Notes under the pieces: model-generated
Seen by the model: the letters and a program-made list of their open reading frames with translations, nothing else
Database searches by the model: none
Told to the model about the DNA's origin: nothing
Shown here: positions 48,106-58,788 of the stretch, in pieces
Numbering within the stretch: the stretch's first letter is position 1
How the letters are laid out: each line of letters begins with the position of its first letter
Source of the DNA: Endocalyx cinctus
Taxonomy: Eukaryota > Ascomycota > Sordariomycetes > Amphisphaeriales > Apiosporaceae
Direction: 5' to 3'
Length of the DNA: 64,000 nt
Assembly (NCBI GenBank): GCA_001600455.1
Contig: BCKC01000001.1
Location: 3,064,441-3,128,440 of the forward strand
Position numbers and translations under genes: made by a program

Positions 48106-48903
48106 ATGCAGGTTCAGAAAAACAGTCTCGTATTCTTCTTACTGTCCACTCTGGCGGCGGCGGCAGACCCAGCCTGCACGACCGGCACTCCCGTCGTCAC
48201 CGCCGGATATACTATCGGCTACGCCCCGGCGCTGCCAACCGGAGCCACCTTCTTGAACGGATACCAGCCCGAGCTTGCGTGGGCCGTGGACCACTTAGTC
48301 GGCACCTATGTATGTTTTCATTTTTTTTTTTTCTTCTTTTCTTTTCTAAGCTTTAACTACCTTAATTTCCCCCCCTTTTCCCATTCTTCTCTCCCAATTT
48401 ATCTTGCGGGGATGGCGATTAAAAAGGAATTATCTTTTCCTGCCTCTGATCAAACAATATATTTGTGACTCCTACGACACAGCCGTAACGTCTTCCATAT
48501 TTGTAAAGAACACGTTTTTTTTTTTCTTTAGAGAAGAGAAAGCTTACTCAGGTCATCAGACATTCGGTGTCCCGGAACCCGTCGAGACCGGATTCGCCTA
48601 CGCCCAGTTCAAGTGCCAATACTACTGTCAGAACCAGCCTGACGCAGGTGGTTTCTTCGTCAAGTTTAGAGGGGACCAGATCGGATCGGATTGCCTATGC
48701 TATGATGAGCTGTAAGCCTTATGTTTCGTTTTCTCTTGTTGTCCCTTGGTCAATTGGAGTGTGAGAATAGGAATGTCTTAGTAAGAGAAAGAAAAAGAAA
48801 AACTGACATGTATCTTCCTTCGTCCGTCAGGTTGGATCCCCTAAGTTTCATCGAAATGAACCAAACGCGCGTTGGAGCTTGGAATCCGATATGCGACTCT
48901 TGA
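48106..48903 (+). CDS. Small secreted cysteine-containing protein
   Basis: A predicted secreted protein of unknown function, about 142 residues in three exons: 48106-48309, 48560-48711 and 48831-48903. MQVQKNSLVFFLLSTLAAAAD is a clear signal peptide. The mature part has six cysteines (PAC, KCQYYC, DCLCYDEL, PIC), an even number as expected for disulfides, and the aromatic/acidic string QPELAWAVDHLVGTY. The first intron is long (about 250 bp) and T-rich. Its acceptor is uncertain: ATCAG before 48560 keeps frame, whereas the stronger TTTAG at about 48532 does not. The last intron (GTAAGC..GTCAG) is clean. The gene converges on the second DUF3176 gene. It could be a cell-wall or effector-like protein; the sequence does not decide. 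Confidence 0.72.
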
Positions 48904-49714
48904 TCGATGTCTTAGAGAGAAGAGAGAGGAATGGGCCATAAGTTTGGACAATTTGTTTCAGAACAAGAACATGAAAACCAGTCTCGCAAAACTTTTCGTA
49001 ATTTACAGCTATATATGAATGAGTATGGGGCAAAAAGGGGACAGAAAAAGGGGAGGGCAATGGACCCACCCGAGCTGACCAAGCCGAGACTTTTTCCTTT
49101 GGGTGCGCAAAACATTTAATATTCTCTATTCATCCGTTTTCGGTTTTCGGTTTGATTTATGATGATTTCATTTGATAGTATCTTGATTTCTACTGCATGT
49201 ATTACACATGTCTTGTTGCATCATGTATATATACTTTCTTCCTAATTAGAGCTTTATGCAGGGTCAATTAGTAAGAGTGTCGCTCGCACCACCTCCTCAA
49301 TGACTTACGAGCTGTGAGTTTTAATGACGTGAGAATGAGACGCGTTTATGCTCATCGAGAGTCAGCTACTACCGGCAAGTCATCTACACCGAAGACGAAA
49401 CAGTAGTAAGTCAAATTGATAGCCTCTTTTTGGTAAGGTATCAATACTTGTTTGTGTATGTATATACTCATATCCTCCGTATATACTCAAATCCTCCAAT
49501 TTCTATCGAGGGTATAGTAAGATTCTTCATTGAATCTTAAGTAATAATAAGCTGACCTAGCAATGACATAAAAACATGAGGAAATCTTCCAATCTTGAAC
49601 GTTACAGTGACATTAAAAATTATTCTTTATTCTTTATTCTTTATTCTTCATTTAATACTTTTTAATTATACAAGGAAAATTACCGTGCGTGGCTGCAGAA
49701 CCGGGTTTATCCTA
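48904..49714. other. Convergent intergenic region
   Basis: An 0.8-kb spacer between two converging genes. It includes a TTTATTCTT-type short tandem near 49622-49650 and no supported gene. It probably holds both 3' UTRs. Confidence 0.5.
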
Positions 49715-52078
49715 CTACTTTGCAGCGCCGATATGCATTTCTTTATCGTAAGGCGGCGCCGCGCTTACGAGGCTCGCCGTGCTCCTCATCGGGTCGTGGG
49801 CCTGGTCGAACTCGAAGCCGGCGTCGTTGCCGTGCCGGAACCGGACGCGGATATTCTCGGCCCTCTTCTCGACCCTGCTCAGCTTCTCGCTCTGGTTGTG
49901 GACAGAGCCGAAGCCGTACAGCAGCAGAGGCAAGAGGGAACTCTTCCAGATCGGCTGCTCCGGGTGGACGTGGGTGTGGCGAACGATGTACACCAGCAGC
50001 GCGATCGCGACGATGCAGAGCAGGGCGTTGAGCAGGAGCCACTCGGGCTCGAAGGCGACGCATAGGTTCGTGTCGTGCACGAGACCCTCGGCCACCGGGT
50101 TATAATCCCCGAACGGGCCGAGGCCGGTGGTCCGGAACTTGTTGGTCACGACGGTCGAGAAGCCGTCGAAAACCTGCGAGATCGTGTCCATCGTCGAGTT
50201 CTGGTCGTCGTAGAAGACCTTGAGCCACCACTGCGAGCCGCAATCGAGCGAAGAACCTCCTCCTGAAGTGTAGTTGCACGTCCCCTCGAACACGTCGTAG
50301 AGGTGATCCGATATGGCGTCGACGTACGGCCGGGACACGCTGTACGAGCACGCGTACGGTATGCTCGTGTTCGTGCCGTTGACCATCGTCCAGCCGATCT
50401 CGTCCGCCGCGAGGCCGGTCGTGTAGTTGGACGCGTCTCGGTACGTGCCGTTGATGTAGCACGGGACCGCAACGGCCGTGAAGTTGGCGTCGGCGTAATA
50501 CTGTCGGGATTTCAGCGCTCCGCCGACGTCCCGCTCGGCAAACTCGCTCTCGATCTCGACCTCGAGCAGGTCGTTCTCGACTTCTATCTCGGCGGATTCC
50601 TCGTCGGCCTCGACCTCGAGCTCGCCGAGCTCGTTCTCGATCTCGATCTCCGCCGGGTTTCTCGCCCACGCGTTCCTCCGTTGGAGGCTCGACGATAATC
50701 CCGAAACGTCGGGCGGGTAGGCGGCGAAGGTGGAGACGAGCGTTTCGGACAGGGAACCTCCGTCGACGCTTCCGCGGAAGTTTTTCAAGCAGGGATAGAG
50801 GGAGCACGACGCCACGATATAGTCGGTCGTGTCGTAGAATCCGGTGACGTTGTGAGGACAATCGGTCACCTTCTTCTCGCCCTCCATCGTTGACGTGCAG
50901 GGTGCCTGCGTGAAGGCCATGATGGTGATGTTCGAGAAGGCGGAGTACGCGACCTGGCGCATATCGTCGGTCAGCAGGGAGCTGTTGAGGGATTCTATCC
51001 AGCCGAATCCGGTATAGTTCTCGGAGTGGACCTGCATGTAAGGGGTACCACCGGTAGGGCTGATCCACATGCCGTTGGGAAGCGTGAAGTTCGGATAAGT
51101 ATCGGTGCCGACGGACTCGATGAGGGAGGTGGCGTCTATACACTTGTGACAGACTCCAACGGACGAGTACGATATATCATCGTGGTCGGCGAAGGTACAG
51201 TTGCCCGTGCTGCATTGGGCTTGAACCTTGGTATCGTTTCCGGACGGGTTAGTTAGGCCGGCCAACATGGCACCCATCATGTCGAATTGCAGCTCCCACG
51301 TGCCGGCGCCTATCCGAAAGTAGCTGCTGGAGCCGGGCACGAAGTTGGCGGCGGGGACGGTAGCGCTGACGTTCCTAAGAGTCTCTTCGCAAGAGACGAT
51401 CTTAACCGACTGCTGGGAAAGAGGGTCGACTACCATCGACAGAATGATGGCGAAGCTGGCGACGCTGACCACGACGTGGACAGGTCGTACGAGTAGTTTC
51501 GCCGCGCCGATTGCCCCGCGCGTGCCTTCGTCGAGAACTTGGAGCTGGTGGAGAGGGCGTGATTTGTTGAAAACGACGTATTTCATCTGGGCTAAGACTT
51601 CGGTCACGACGGTGAGAACGGCCGTCTTAAATATAACGAGGAGAATGGCGATGACGGATGTGATGTTGATACCATAGAGCCATTCGGGTACTATACGGCC
51701 GTTGTAGACCGCGGGGAGGACGAACATGGCCATAACGGAGACCAATGCTATAAGAGCGGCCATGGTTTCGAGCCACCAGCAACTTAGGATATACGAGATT
51801 CGAGCAAATCCGGATCGAGGTGCTTGTGAGTTGTTATTCGGCGGGTATTCCTGGCCGTAGGGTGACCGCTGTTGGTCACCTGGACCGGCATCGTGAAACT
51901 GAACGATAGGACTGTCCGGAAAGGCGAGTGATCGAGGAGAACTTGCCTCGGAATGTGGGGTTGAAAATGTGAAAGAGCGCGTCGACGGCAACGGCGTGAG
52001 AAGAATGTTGTCTTTCTCATCGAGGCCATTGTTGGGCCGGGTGTTGAGAGAACCTGAAATATTCCTCTCCATCTTCAT
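49715..52078 (-). CDS. DUF3176 membrane protein (copy B)
   Basis: The second DUF3176 protein of the window, one exon, 787 residues (Met3 at 52072 is an alternative start). Residues 1-90 are a Ser/Pro-rich cytosolic tail. The DUF3176 core spans about 93-230: CWWLETMAALIALVSVMAMF, a second helix, VLAQMKYVVF and RPLHQLQVLDEGTRGAIGAA, parallel to copy A (HPLNQLQILDDASRG) but diverged. The ectodomain has many N-glycosylation sites and cysteines and is interrupted at about residues 473-520 by a strikingly acidic, alternating Glu/aliphatic insert (ELGELEVEADEESAEIEVEN) absent from copy A. A final membrane helix (LLNALLCIVAIALLVYIV) lies near residue 690. Codon use is strongly GC-ending, unlike copy A, so this is not a recent duplicate. 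Function unknown. Confidence 0.86.
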   Translation of the reverse strand: MKMERNISGSLNTRPNNGLDEKDNILLTPLPSTRSFTFSTPHSEASSPRSLAFPDSPIVQFHDAGPGDQQRSPYGQEYPPNNNSQAPRSGFARISYILSCWWLETMAALIALVSVMAMFVLPAVYNGRIVPEWLYGINITSVIAILLVIFKTAVLTVVTEVLAQMKYVVFNKSRPLHQLQVLDEGTRGAIGAAKLLVRPVHVVVSVASFAIILSMVVDPLSQQSVKIVSCEETLRNVSATVPAANFVPGSSSYFRIGAGTWELQFDMMGAMLAGLTNPSGNDTKVQAQCSTGNCTFADHDDISYSSVGVCHKCIDATSLIESVGTDTYPNFTLPNGMWISPTGGTPYMQVHSENYTGFGWIESLNSSLLTDDMRQVAYSAFSNITIMAFTQAPCTSTMEGEKKVTDCPHNVTGFYDTTDYIVASCSLYPCLKNFRGSVDGGSLSETLVSTFAAYPPDVSGLSSSLQRRNAWARNPAEIEIENELGELEVEADEESAEIEVENDLLEVEIESEFAERDVGGALKSRQYYADANFTAVAVPCYINGTYRDASNYTTGLAADEIGWTMVNGTNTSIPYACSYSVSRPYVDAISDHLYDVFEGTCNYTSGGGSSLDCGSQWWLKVFYDDQNSTMDTISQVFDGFSTVVTNKFRTTGLGPFGDYNPVAEGLVHDTNLCVAFEPEWLLLNALLCIVAIALLVYIVRHTHVHPEQPIWKSSLLPLLLYGFGSVHNQSEKLSRVEKRAENIRVRFRHGNDAGFEFDQAHDPMRSTASLVSAAPPYDKEMHIGAAK

Positions 52079-54151
52079 AAAGAATGGGTAGAAACACTAA
52101 CCTAAAACACAAATACGTCGTCGTAGGGTGTCTCTTAAAAACCGAGACTTGAAAAGAGTGGCAGTGTCTTACACACCGAATTCATGAAGCAATCTTGCTT
52201 CACACGCAAAAAAAAAAAAACATAACAACAAAAGGATATCGGAAGAAGAGTGAAACAAGAGATATTATTTATTCACCGCGTCCAAATGTGAGGCGCTGGT
52301 TCATTATTATCTAAAAACTTAACATATTCCAACCTTACCCTCACGGTGGATATCTCGGAGTACGGCACTTGTCTACTCGTAGTTAGTTAGGCGTTTCAAC
52401 GCCAACTTTTATTACCCGAAACGTTATCGGTAAGGTAGTATTCGTTAGAAAGCTTAGGGAGTAGATTTTTTTGATAGGGCTCTCCGTTCCTCTCTACTGC
52501 ACCCGGTCATCATAGTGGAAGAGGTAGTGGAACCGTAAAGAAGAAGAAAAGAAAAAAAGAGAAAAAGCTAGTGGCAATATTGGCGATATCTTTGAAGATC
52601 GCATTTTATATTCTCTCGGGCTATCCACCCCGTCACTATCCCCATAGAAAAGATGGAAATAATTACCGTCCGTTAGTAAACTAATTTTACATTTGACATG
52701 AACTTTATTTTTCTACAAATCAGGAATAGCATATTTGCCGCTTTTATTCAGGCTTGGCTCAGTCACTCGTCTCAGTCAAGTCCAGTTCTGAGCAGCTCAA
52801 GTTAGAATCCGGTTTAAAGCGGCGTAGACCAGATACAGATCGAGCACCTTAACCCCTGCTGTCAAACTAATTTATTAGGTATATTACTTATACGAGAAAA
52901 TTTGATGTCACCGACACACGCTGACGCGCTATCCTTTATGTATATTAGGTAAAAAGTTAGTGACATATATGACAAGGTATTTCCTAAAATACTCTTATTA
53001 TATTCAGTACGGTGAAATGATGATAAACAATGTCATATAAGAAATAAGTAAAGAAGATAAGAAGACGGCCCGGGGTATTTACTCGAGTAGTTTTAAGGAC
53101 GAATTCTCGAGAAACATTAAAGTATGTATTATGCACGTAGGTGGGACCACCTCATGCGCTCCCCGACGCTCCTTATTTACTGTGTAATTCGCATTGCTCC
53201 CAAGACTCTCACTATTCTTCAATATTTGTCATATTATATATATCGTGAAGACAGTTGGTTAAAGTATACTATTTTAAACTTTGAAGGTCACCGTACGCCG
53301 GGTCGGCGTCTGTACCCCAGATCGCCGTACGTGACGTTTATCGCGCGCCGTGTTACCCTGGAATAGATATTGATTGGCGAAGAATGATATAGTTACGATC
53401 TACGCAAGCTTCTAGCCGCAAAGGAATCTGTAATGAAATGTAACAAAAAAAAAAAAAAAAAAAAAAAAGATCTCTCGCATATCGCGTATTTCGCGTATAC
53501 TACGTATAGACCTGTCTGCCGGTCTCCCGTGATCTACTTTGTATCTGATTTTCATCTTCCACGTCATATATACCCCGGAACCAGGATGAAAAGTTTGTCT
53601 AAACTGCAACCCGGGGCTATACTCCTATACTCACATAGATATCTAAAACAAAGTACAACATACTCCCCTAGGCCTTCGCGTATGCGTGCTTAGATCGCCG
53701 ATTTGATGATCTTTCCGTCTCGTACACCACTCTAGTCAAAGATAGATCAGAATGGACGCTGCGGACGGTTTATTGGTCCTATCATCAACGATACCCCGAG
53801 AGAATATCACTTAGTCCAGACTTGAGCGCTTTGCATAGACCAGAGTATCGTATAGCATAGGACAAACCAATCAGATATTTAGTGTTACATTCGATTATTC
53901 TGCTCCAGAATGACTGCATGGTGCGGAGAGGGGTAAAATCCGACGATATGAGGTGAATATGATTTCCTTACAGACGATCACAGATAACGTAGCCATATAA
54001 AACCAACTTCCAGTCACCCTGCTGGAGGTGGGACAAGGGAGAATATGTCTTGTTACTTATTTTCCAATAAATACTCAAACCCCAGGGCAAGCTCTGCGTA
54101 GCAGCAAAAGCATATAAAAAGTATCGCCCAAGCAAGTTATCAATCAAAACC
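52079..54151. other. Divergent intergenic region, DUF3176 B/ALDH
   Basis: A 2.1-kb AT-rich spacer between two divergent GC-rich genes. It has A runs at 52209 and 53445-53468 and short open frames without coding texture. It must contain both promoters. Nothing else was recognised. Confidence 0.5.
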
Positions 54152-55697
54152 ATGGCGTCAGAGACCCCGGTACCTCTCGTTATCGACGGCGAATCGCGCT
54201 ACGGTGGAAACATGTATGACGTGTTTAACCCCGGCAACGGCAAGGTTTGCCACCGTAGCGTTGCCGCTAGCCCCGAGGATGCCGTGGCGGCCGTGGAGTC
54301 TTGCGCGGCCGCTCTGGTCGGGTGGCGGAAATCGACGCCCGCCTTCCGACGCGACGTCCTGCTGCGGGCGGCCGAAATCTTTTTCCGCCGGCGAGACGAG
54401 ATGGCCGAATACATCACGGTCGAGACGGGAGGCTCGGAAGCTTGGTTCGATTTCAACCTCCGTAACACGACCGATCTGCTCAAGGACATCGCTGGTCGCG
54501 TCAGCTCTCTCGTCGGCACGGTCCCGACGTGCTCGGAACCCGAGAGGAGCGCGATGATATTGAAGGAGCCGTATGGTGTCGTGTTCGCCGTTGCTCCATG
54601 GTAAGTAGATGAACGCGGGGTTCTCTTCGTACACACAGTGAGCAGAAGAAGGGAAGAAAAAAAAGGTATTGGATCGAGCGGTTTAATGACCGGATAACAG
54701 GAACTCTCCTTATATCCTAGGAAGTCGAGCGATTGCTCAGCCGCTGGCGGCCGGCAACACCGTCGTGCTGAAGGGCTCCGAGCTTTCGCCTCGGTGTCTC
54801 TGGGCCATAGTTGACTGCTTTCACGAGGCCGGCCTTCCCAAGGGCGTGCTCAACTTCATATCCACCGACCGGGCTCGCGCGGCGGCGGTCACCTCGGCCG
54901 TCATCAGCCACCCCCAGGTGAAAAAGATCAACTTCACCGGCAGCACAGCGGTCGGGACCCTCGTCGCGATGGAGGCCGCCCGGTATCTCAAGCCGGTCCT
55001 CCTCGAGCTCGGCGGGCAGGGGCCGGCCATCGTCTGGGAGGACGCGAACCTGGACCTCGCGGTCCAGGCGTGCGTCGCGGGCGCGTACATGTACGCGGGG
55101 CAGTGCTGCATGGCGACCGAGCGGATCCTCGTGCACGCGAAGGTGCGGGCCGAGTTCGAGAAGAAGTTCGTCGCCGCGATCCCGAACTTCTTCCCGAGCC
55201 CCGACGAGGCGACGCTGATGATCAATCGCGGCGGCGTCGACAAGGTGGTCGGGCTGGTCGACGACGCCGGATCCAAGGGCGCCGAGGTGACGGAGATCCC
55301 CGTCGTCGACGCTTCTGGGTCCGACGACGACGACGGAGGTTATCGCCTCCGGCCCGCGGTCTTGACCGGCGTGGGCGCCGACGCGGAGATTTTCAAGAAC
55401 GAGAACTTCGGTCCGACGACGACCCTGTACGAGGTCGGCAGCGAGGAGGAGGCCCTGAAGCTGGCGAACGATACCGAGTACGGCCTCGCGGCGGCCGTCT
55501 TTACCGAAGACCTCCGGAGGGGGCTCCGGTTCGCGCGCGGTATCGAGACGGGCGCGGTACACATCAACAATATGACCATCCACGATGAGAGCGCGTTACC
55601 GCACGGCGGATGCAAGAAGACGGGATACGGAAGGTTTAACACCGAAGCTGGATTGGCAGAGTGGTACAGGACGAAGAACGTTACTTGGCGGAACTGA
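54152..55697 (+). CDS. Aldehyde dehydrogenase (NAD(P)-dependent)
   Basis: Oxidises an aldehyde to its acid using NAD(P). Two exons, 54152-54600 and 54701-55697, give 481 residues, normal for the superfamily. The intron splits the tryptophan codon of APWN, so it restores the conserved WNSPYIL loop. Cofactor and catalytic landmarks are VVLKGSELSP (adenosine-ribose Lys), INFTGSTAVG (Rossmann loop), LLELGGQGP near residue 252 (general-base Glu) and AGQCCMATERILV, with the catalytic cysteine at 285/286. The near C-terminal NEN-FGP motif is present as ENFGPTTTLYEV. The paired CysCys resembles salicylaldehyde/vanillin-dehydrogenase-like fungal ALDHs, where GQxCMA is usual, but the substrate is not decided. 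The gene is very GC-rich in AT-rich surroundings. It converges on the GNAT gene 156 bp away. Confidence 0.94.
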
Positions 55698-55853
55698 TGA
55701 AAAGGTTCGAAATCCAGTGTACAGTAGATGACAACATAGATACTTGGTGAAGTCACTTTAAGAATCTAAACCTCGACGTTTCATATACCTTTATATTTAC
55801 ACTGTAAAGCGTAGACATTATCCTTGTGAAGTAGGTAATATACCCATACCCAT

Positions 55854-56690
55854 CTAAATTTCAGGGTTTGCCGAAGTAGCAACATTCTTCTTATCTTCGC
55901 AAGTCCAATTGACAAAACCATTCTCTGGTCCTTCTAGTCTCTGCCATCCAGATTTTTGTAATACACGGTGGCTCGCCGTATTATTTACCGACGTCCAAGC
56001 GTAAATCTTCTCCGGTACCCATCTTTCATGTCCGTTCTCCTTGACATCGGCAGGTTTTTCGTTAGACACTCCCGGTACGGCCCGGATGCGTACTCGTTCA
56101 CGGGGCAAGCCCCACCAGTACTCCAAAAACGCGGTCGCGAACTCGGTCGCGTACCCGCGGCCCCAGTGCTCCTTTTTGAACTTGTACCCGAACTCCGGCC
56201 ACCCGGCCTTATCGGACGCGAGCTTATGGACGCCCCCGTCTCCGATGAGCTCGCCTTCGGCGTCGCCGCCGTCCGAGTTTTTGACGCGCAGGAAGATGCC
56301 GAAGTAGCAAAAGTGAACGCTCGCCAGGCTCTCGAGTTTTCCCCGGCTCTCGCTGATATCGGCGTCCGGCCTGCGCTTGGCCGAGTGCGCCATGGCCTCG
56401 GGCTGACGGCGGAGTCCGTAGTAAGAGGCGAGATCGGAGCTCACGAGGGGTCGCAGGAGGAGCCGCGGGGTCAGAAGGACGGGATCAGGCTGCCGATCCT
56501 CGCTTCGGATGGTTGCCGGAAGGGTTGTCAAGATATCTTCCATCGTGACGCTTTTTTTGTCTTTGGTTTTGACAAGCTTGGAAGAAGAGGTATACGGTCG
56601 ATGTTGTTCGTCTCCATCTTCGAGCTCCTTTCGAGATATCCCTCGAAATTTGGAGTAATCCGTTCTCGTGAGGAGTGGGAAATCGGTCAC
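55854..56690 (-). CDS. GNAT-family N-acetyltransferase
   Basis: An acetyl-CoA-dependent N-acyltransferase of the RimJ/RimL-like GNAT group. It is one exon; the full open frame is 278 residues. The domain starts at about residue 70 with LLTPRLLLRPLVSSDL, the usual RimJ-like opening. EFGYKFKKEHWGRGYATEFA near residue 170 is motif A with the acetyl-CoA-binding R/Q-x-x-G-x-G/A pattern (here GRGYAT). AWTSVNNTASHRVLQKSGW near residue 245 is motif B. Residues 1-49 look like translated leader, so Met50 (56543, MEDILTT) is a plausible true start giving 229 residues. The substrate (amine, aminoglycoside or protein N-terminus) cannot be read. It converges on the aldehyde dehydrogenase and shares its high GC; no functional link is shown. 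Confidence 0.86.
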   Translation of the reverse strand: MTDFPLLTRTDYSKFRGISRKELEDGDEQHRPYTSSSKLVKTKDKKSVTMEDILTTLPATIRSEDRQPDPVLLTPRLLLRPLVSSDLASYYGLRRQPEAMAHSAKRRPDADISESRGKLESLASVHFCYFGIFLRVKNSDGGDAEGELIGDGGVHKLASDKAGWPEFGYKFKKEHWGRGYATEFATAFLEYWWGLPRERVRIRAVPGVSNEKPADVKENGHERWVPEKIYAWTSVNNTASHRVLQKSGWQRLEGPENGFVNWTCEDKKNVATSANPEI

Positions 56691-56845
56691 GTTGGTGCTT
56701 CGGATGGCGAGCTGCTTGCTCAGGTTACTTTCGTGAAACCCGACCCTTGACTTTTACTGGTGGGAGTTGACGTGTTGGGAGTTCCGGAATACTACTGAAC
56801 TTCGTACTATCATTGGATGTATGGAGGACGTACTTGGATAATATT

Positions 56846-56888
56846 TATAGTGGCTTAGTGGCCAAATATAGGGAATTTAGCCACTATA
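56846..56888. repeat. 10-bp inverted repeat, possible MITE relic
   Basis: TATAGTGGCT at 56846-56855 and AGCCACTATA at 56879-56888 are perfect inverted copies about 23 bp apart. A further TCACTATAA follows, and a second palindromic element lies at 56912-56936. No transposase gene is nearby. It may be a hairpin or the end of a small non-autonomous element. Confidence 0.45.
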
Positions 56889-56911
56889 GTCACTATAATT
56901 AGCGTATGCTA

Positions 56912-56936
56912 AGCCGCGGTAAGCATACTCGATCCG
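56912..56936. repeat. Imperfect palindrome around CCGCGG
   Basis: GTATGCT and AGCATAC flank AAGCCGCGGTA: 7-bp perfect arms around an SacII-like self-complementary core. It sits 220 bp upstream of the GNAT frame start, so a regulatory dimer site is possible but unproven. Confidence 0.45.
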
Positions 56937-57239
56937 GGAGTCAGGGGACGTAAGGGGTATTGCAAACAGACCCCTTACAGCCCTCACTTCTTGAGCACAA
57001 GTTTTTGAGCAGATGCCATTCTATACTTTGAAATTCGTTATTTCATATATTGTAATCTTAAGTTGGGGGCAGGACTCTGTTAATTATTCTGTATACCTGA
57101 AGCATCATTTAATTGATACCCCAAGGTAATTATTATAATTTGTCTCTCATCAGTACCAGACGAGCCTGACTCTACACTGAATAGGGGAAAGAGATAAGTC
57201 GTGAGACTGAAAGTGCCCTGGAACTTCCATTGCTCGGCA

Positions 57240-57915
57240 GCTTTCTCGTATATGTACAATATCACCTCGATCCTCCAACCGCCTTTCTCGACATAACTCG
57301 CATTCGGGTCAAACACAAAATTATCCCCCATGCAGCCACCCAGCTTATAGCCTAGCCAGGTCACGCTTATTAGGAGTCAAGTGGGTGGCAAAGCTATCCC
57401 ACATCCTGCTCATCAGCATACTCACGGGCACATACGCGTCACATTCTATCGGCGTGCCGTTAAATGCGTTCGTTGCGTATACGGTGCCGCCGACGTTGTT
57501 GAATACTCAGGCTACTCCTGTTAATGCGTGGATCCGATCGCCTCGGATAAACCCGCGAGCACGATGTCGAACCGGTAGCTGTAAACGGTAACGTTGCGAT
57601 GAGCGTACTCGGACACGCGCGCCCTCTGCGGCATATGCTCGATAGCGTCACCCCAGAACGCTGACGCCTGGTTCTACTACTTTGTGGACGTCGCTTCGTC
57701 GTTGGCGTTCATCTCGTAGCCCGCTGGGAACTCTGATCGCAGGCAGGTTCAGATACAAATATTCGATCGTCCAATATAGTCTCGTTATCCGGGGCGTCCC
57801 TTCGTCCGTGTTCGTGGCGTAGAGGACGTGAGCTCTAACGAACCGTCCATCCCTTATCGCCTGTCTCTGCTACTCGCGCAGGATATCGCCGTTGATAACC
57901 GGGATCCACGCTTAA
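57240..57915 (-). pseudogene. Decayed carboxylesterase type B (C-terminal part)
   Basis: Only the C-terminal third of an alpha/beta-hydrolase carboxylesterase can be read, spread over three frames on the minus strand. In order: WIPVINGDILRE then a TAG stop; GRFVRAHVLYATNTDEGT (the family's GTNxDEG region with the acidic catalytic residue); QASAFWGDAIEHMPQRARV; NVTVYSYRFDIVLAGLS; a TAA and a TAG stop; then, in a shifted frame, VFNNVGGTVYATNAF and MLMSRMWDSFATHL; finally NFVFDPNASYVEKGGWR. The catalytic histidine region (GSTH) survives. The N-terminal half with the nucleophilic serine is missing. The stops could derive from CAG by C-to-T change, consistent with RIP, but it is clearly not functional. 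It lies between the GNAT gene and the kinase fusion. Confidence 0.8.
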
Positions 57916-58788
57916 GCTATTAGTCCAGATACTAACTATGATTTCCCTAATTATACTAGATTTGAATAGCAACGGTCGAAAACGAAATATAAATCCACGA
58001 TTAAGCGGAGGTAAGCTTAACAGCAAATTAGAGTGAGACTATGCTTTAAGTCATAGCAAGTAGAATTGAGTGTACTTTTGCCAACCCTGCCCACTCCGAG
58101 GGTCGACTTGTATGAATATCTGTCTCTTTTATTGGAGTATGAAATAGATAACTCAATTCTTTTATCATTGCGACTACTTGCGATGGTCGAAGTAATCATC
58201 TTGGACAGTTGCTGTAGACATGTTGATTTGAATTAGCGTGAAACTGCTTTACATATATACAATTTGACGATGACTGTCTATGTGTATGCAAGGAGGGCGT
58301 CGTGGAGCATCGTGTCTACAAATATCAGATAATGGGTTATAGTATTAATCCAGTTTGTAAGCATATTTTTCTAATAATATTTTCAAAATGGTACCTTTAC
58401 GTTTTTTTTCTCTCACATGTATAAGTGTAAAATATGCATAGAAGTTATAATAACGCTTTATTCTCACACGGTCAGGCTAAGATAAATGCGACATGAAACC
58501 TCGATTAGGGTAAGAACAATTCGGATTGAGCCTTGTAAATAGACACGACGAGACATTGTTTTAACATTGAGCGTAGGTTTACGCATTCGTCTAGAGCATT
58601 TTATCTAGCTTTTGTCACTGCACAAAGGAAAATAATTCTCTTATAATAGAGGCTTATGACACGAGTCGCACGGATTATTGAATTCTGGTAGGTAAAAAAA
58701 AAATTACAATCAACATTTTAGAAATGTTACGAGCGATACCAACATAACGAAGATAATTTGTTCCTCACGGGCAACAAATAAGTTTATC
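57916..58788. other. Intergenic upstream of the kinase fusion
   Basis: AT-rich, 0.87 kb. No trace of the missing 5' half of the carboxylesterase is recognisable here. It should carry the promoter of the kinase gene. Confidence 0.5.

Noticed and set aside
49720..51143. Arg-rich long frames opposite and beside DUF3176 copy B, up to 347 codons
   Set aside because: GC-rich shadow frames; the 787-residue membrane protein explains the region fully.
54717..55588. 288-codon minus-strand frame opposite the aldehyde dehydrogenase
   Set aside because: Mirror frame of a GC-rich exon with no recognisable domain; the ALDH motifs lie on the plus strand.
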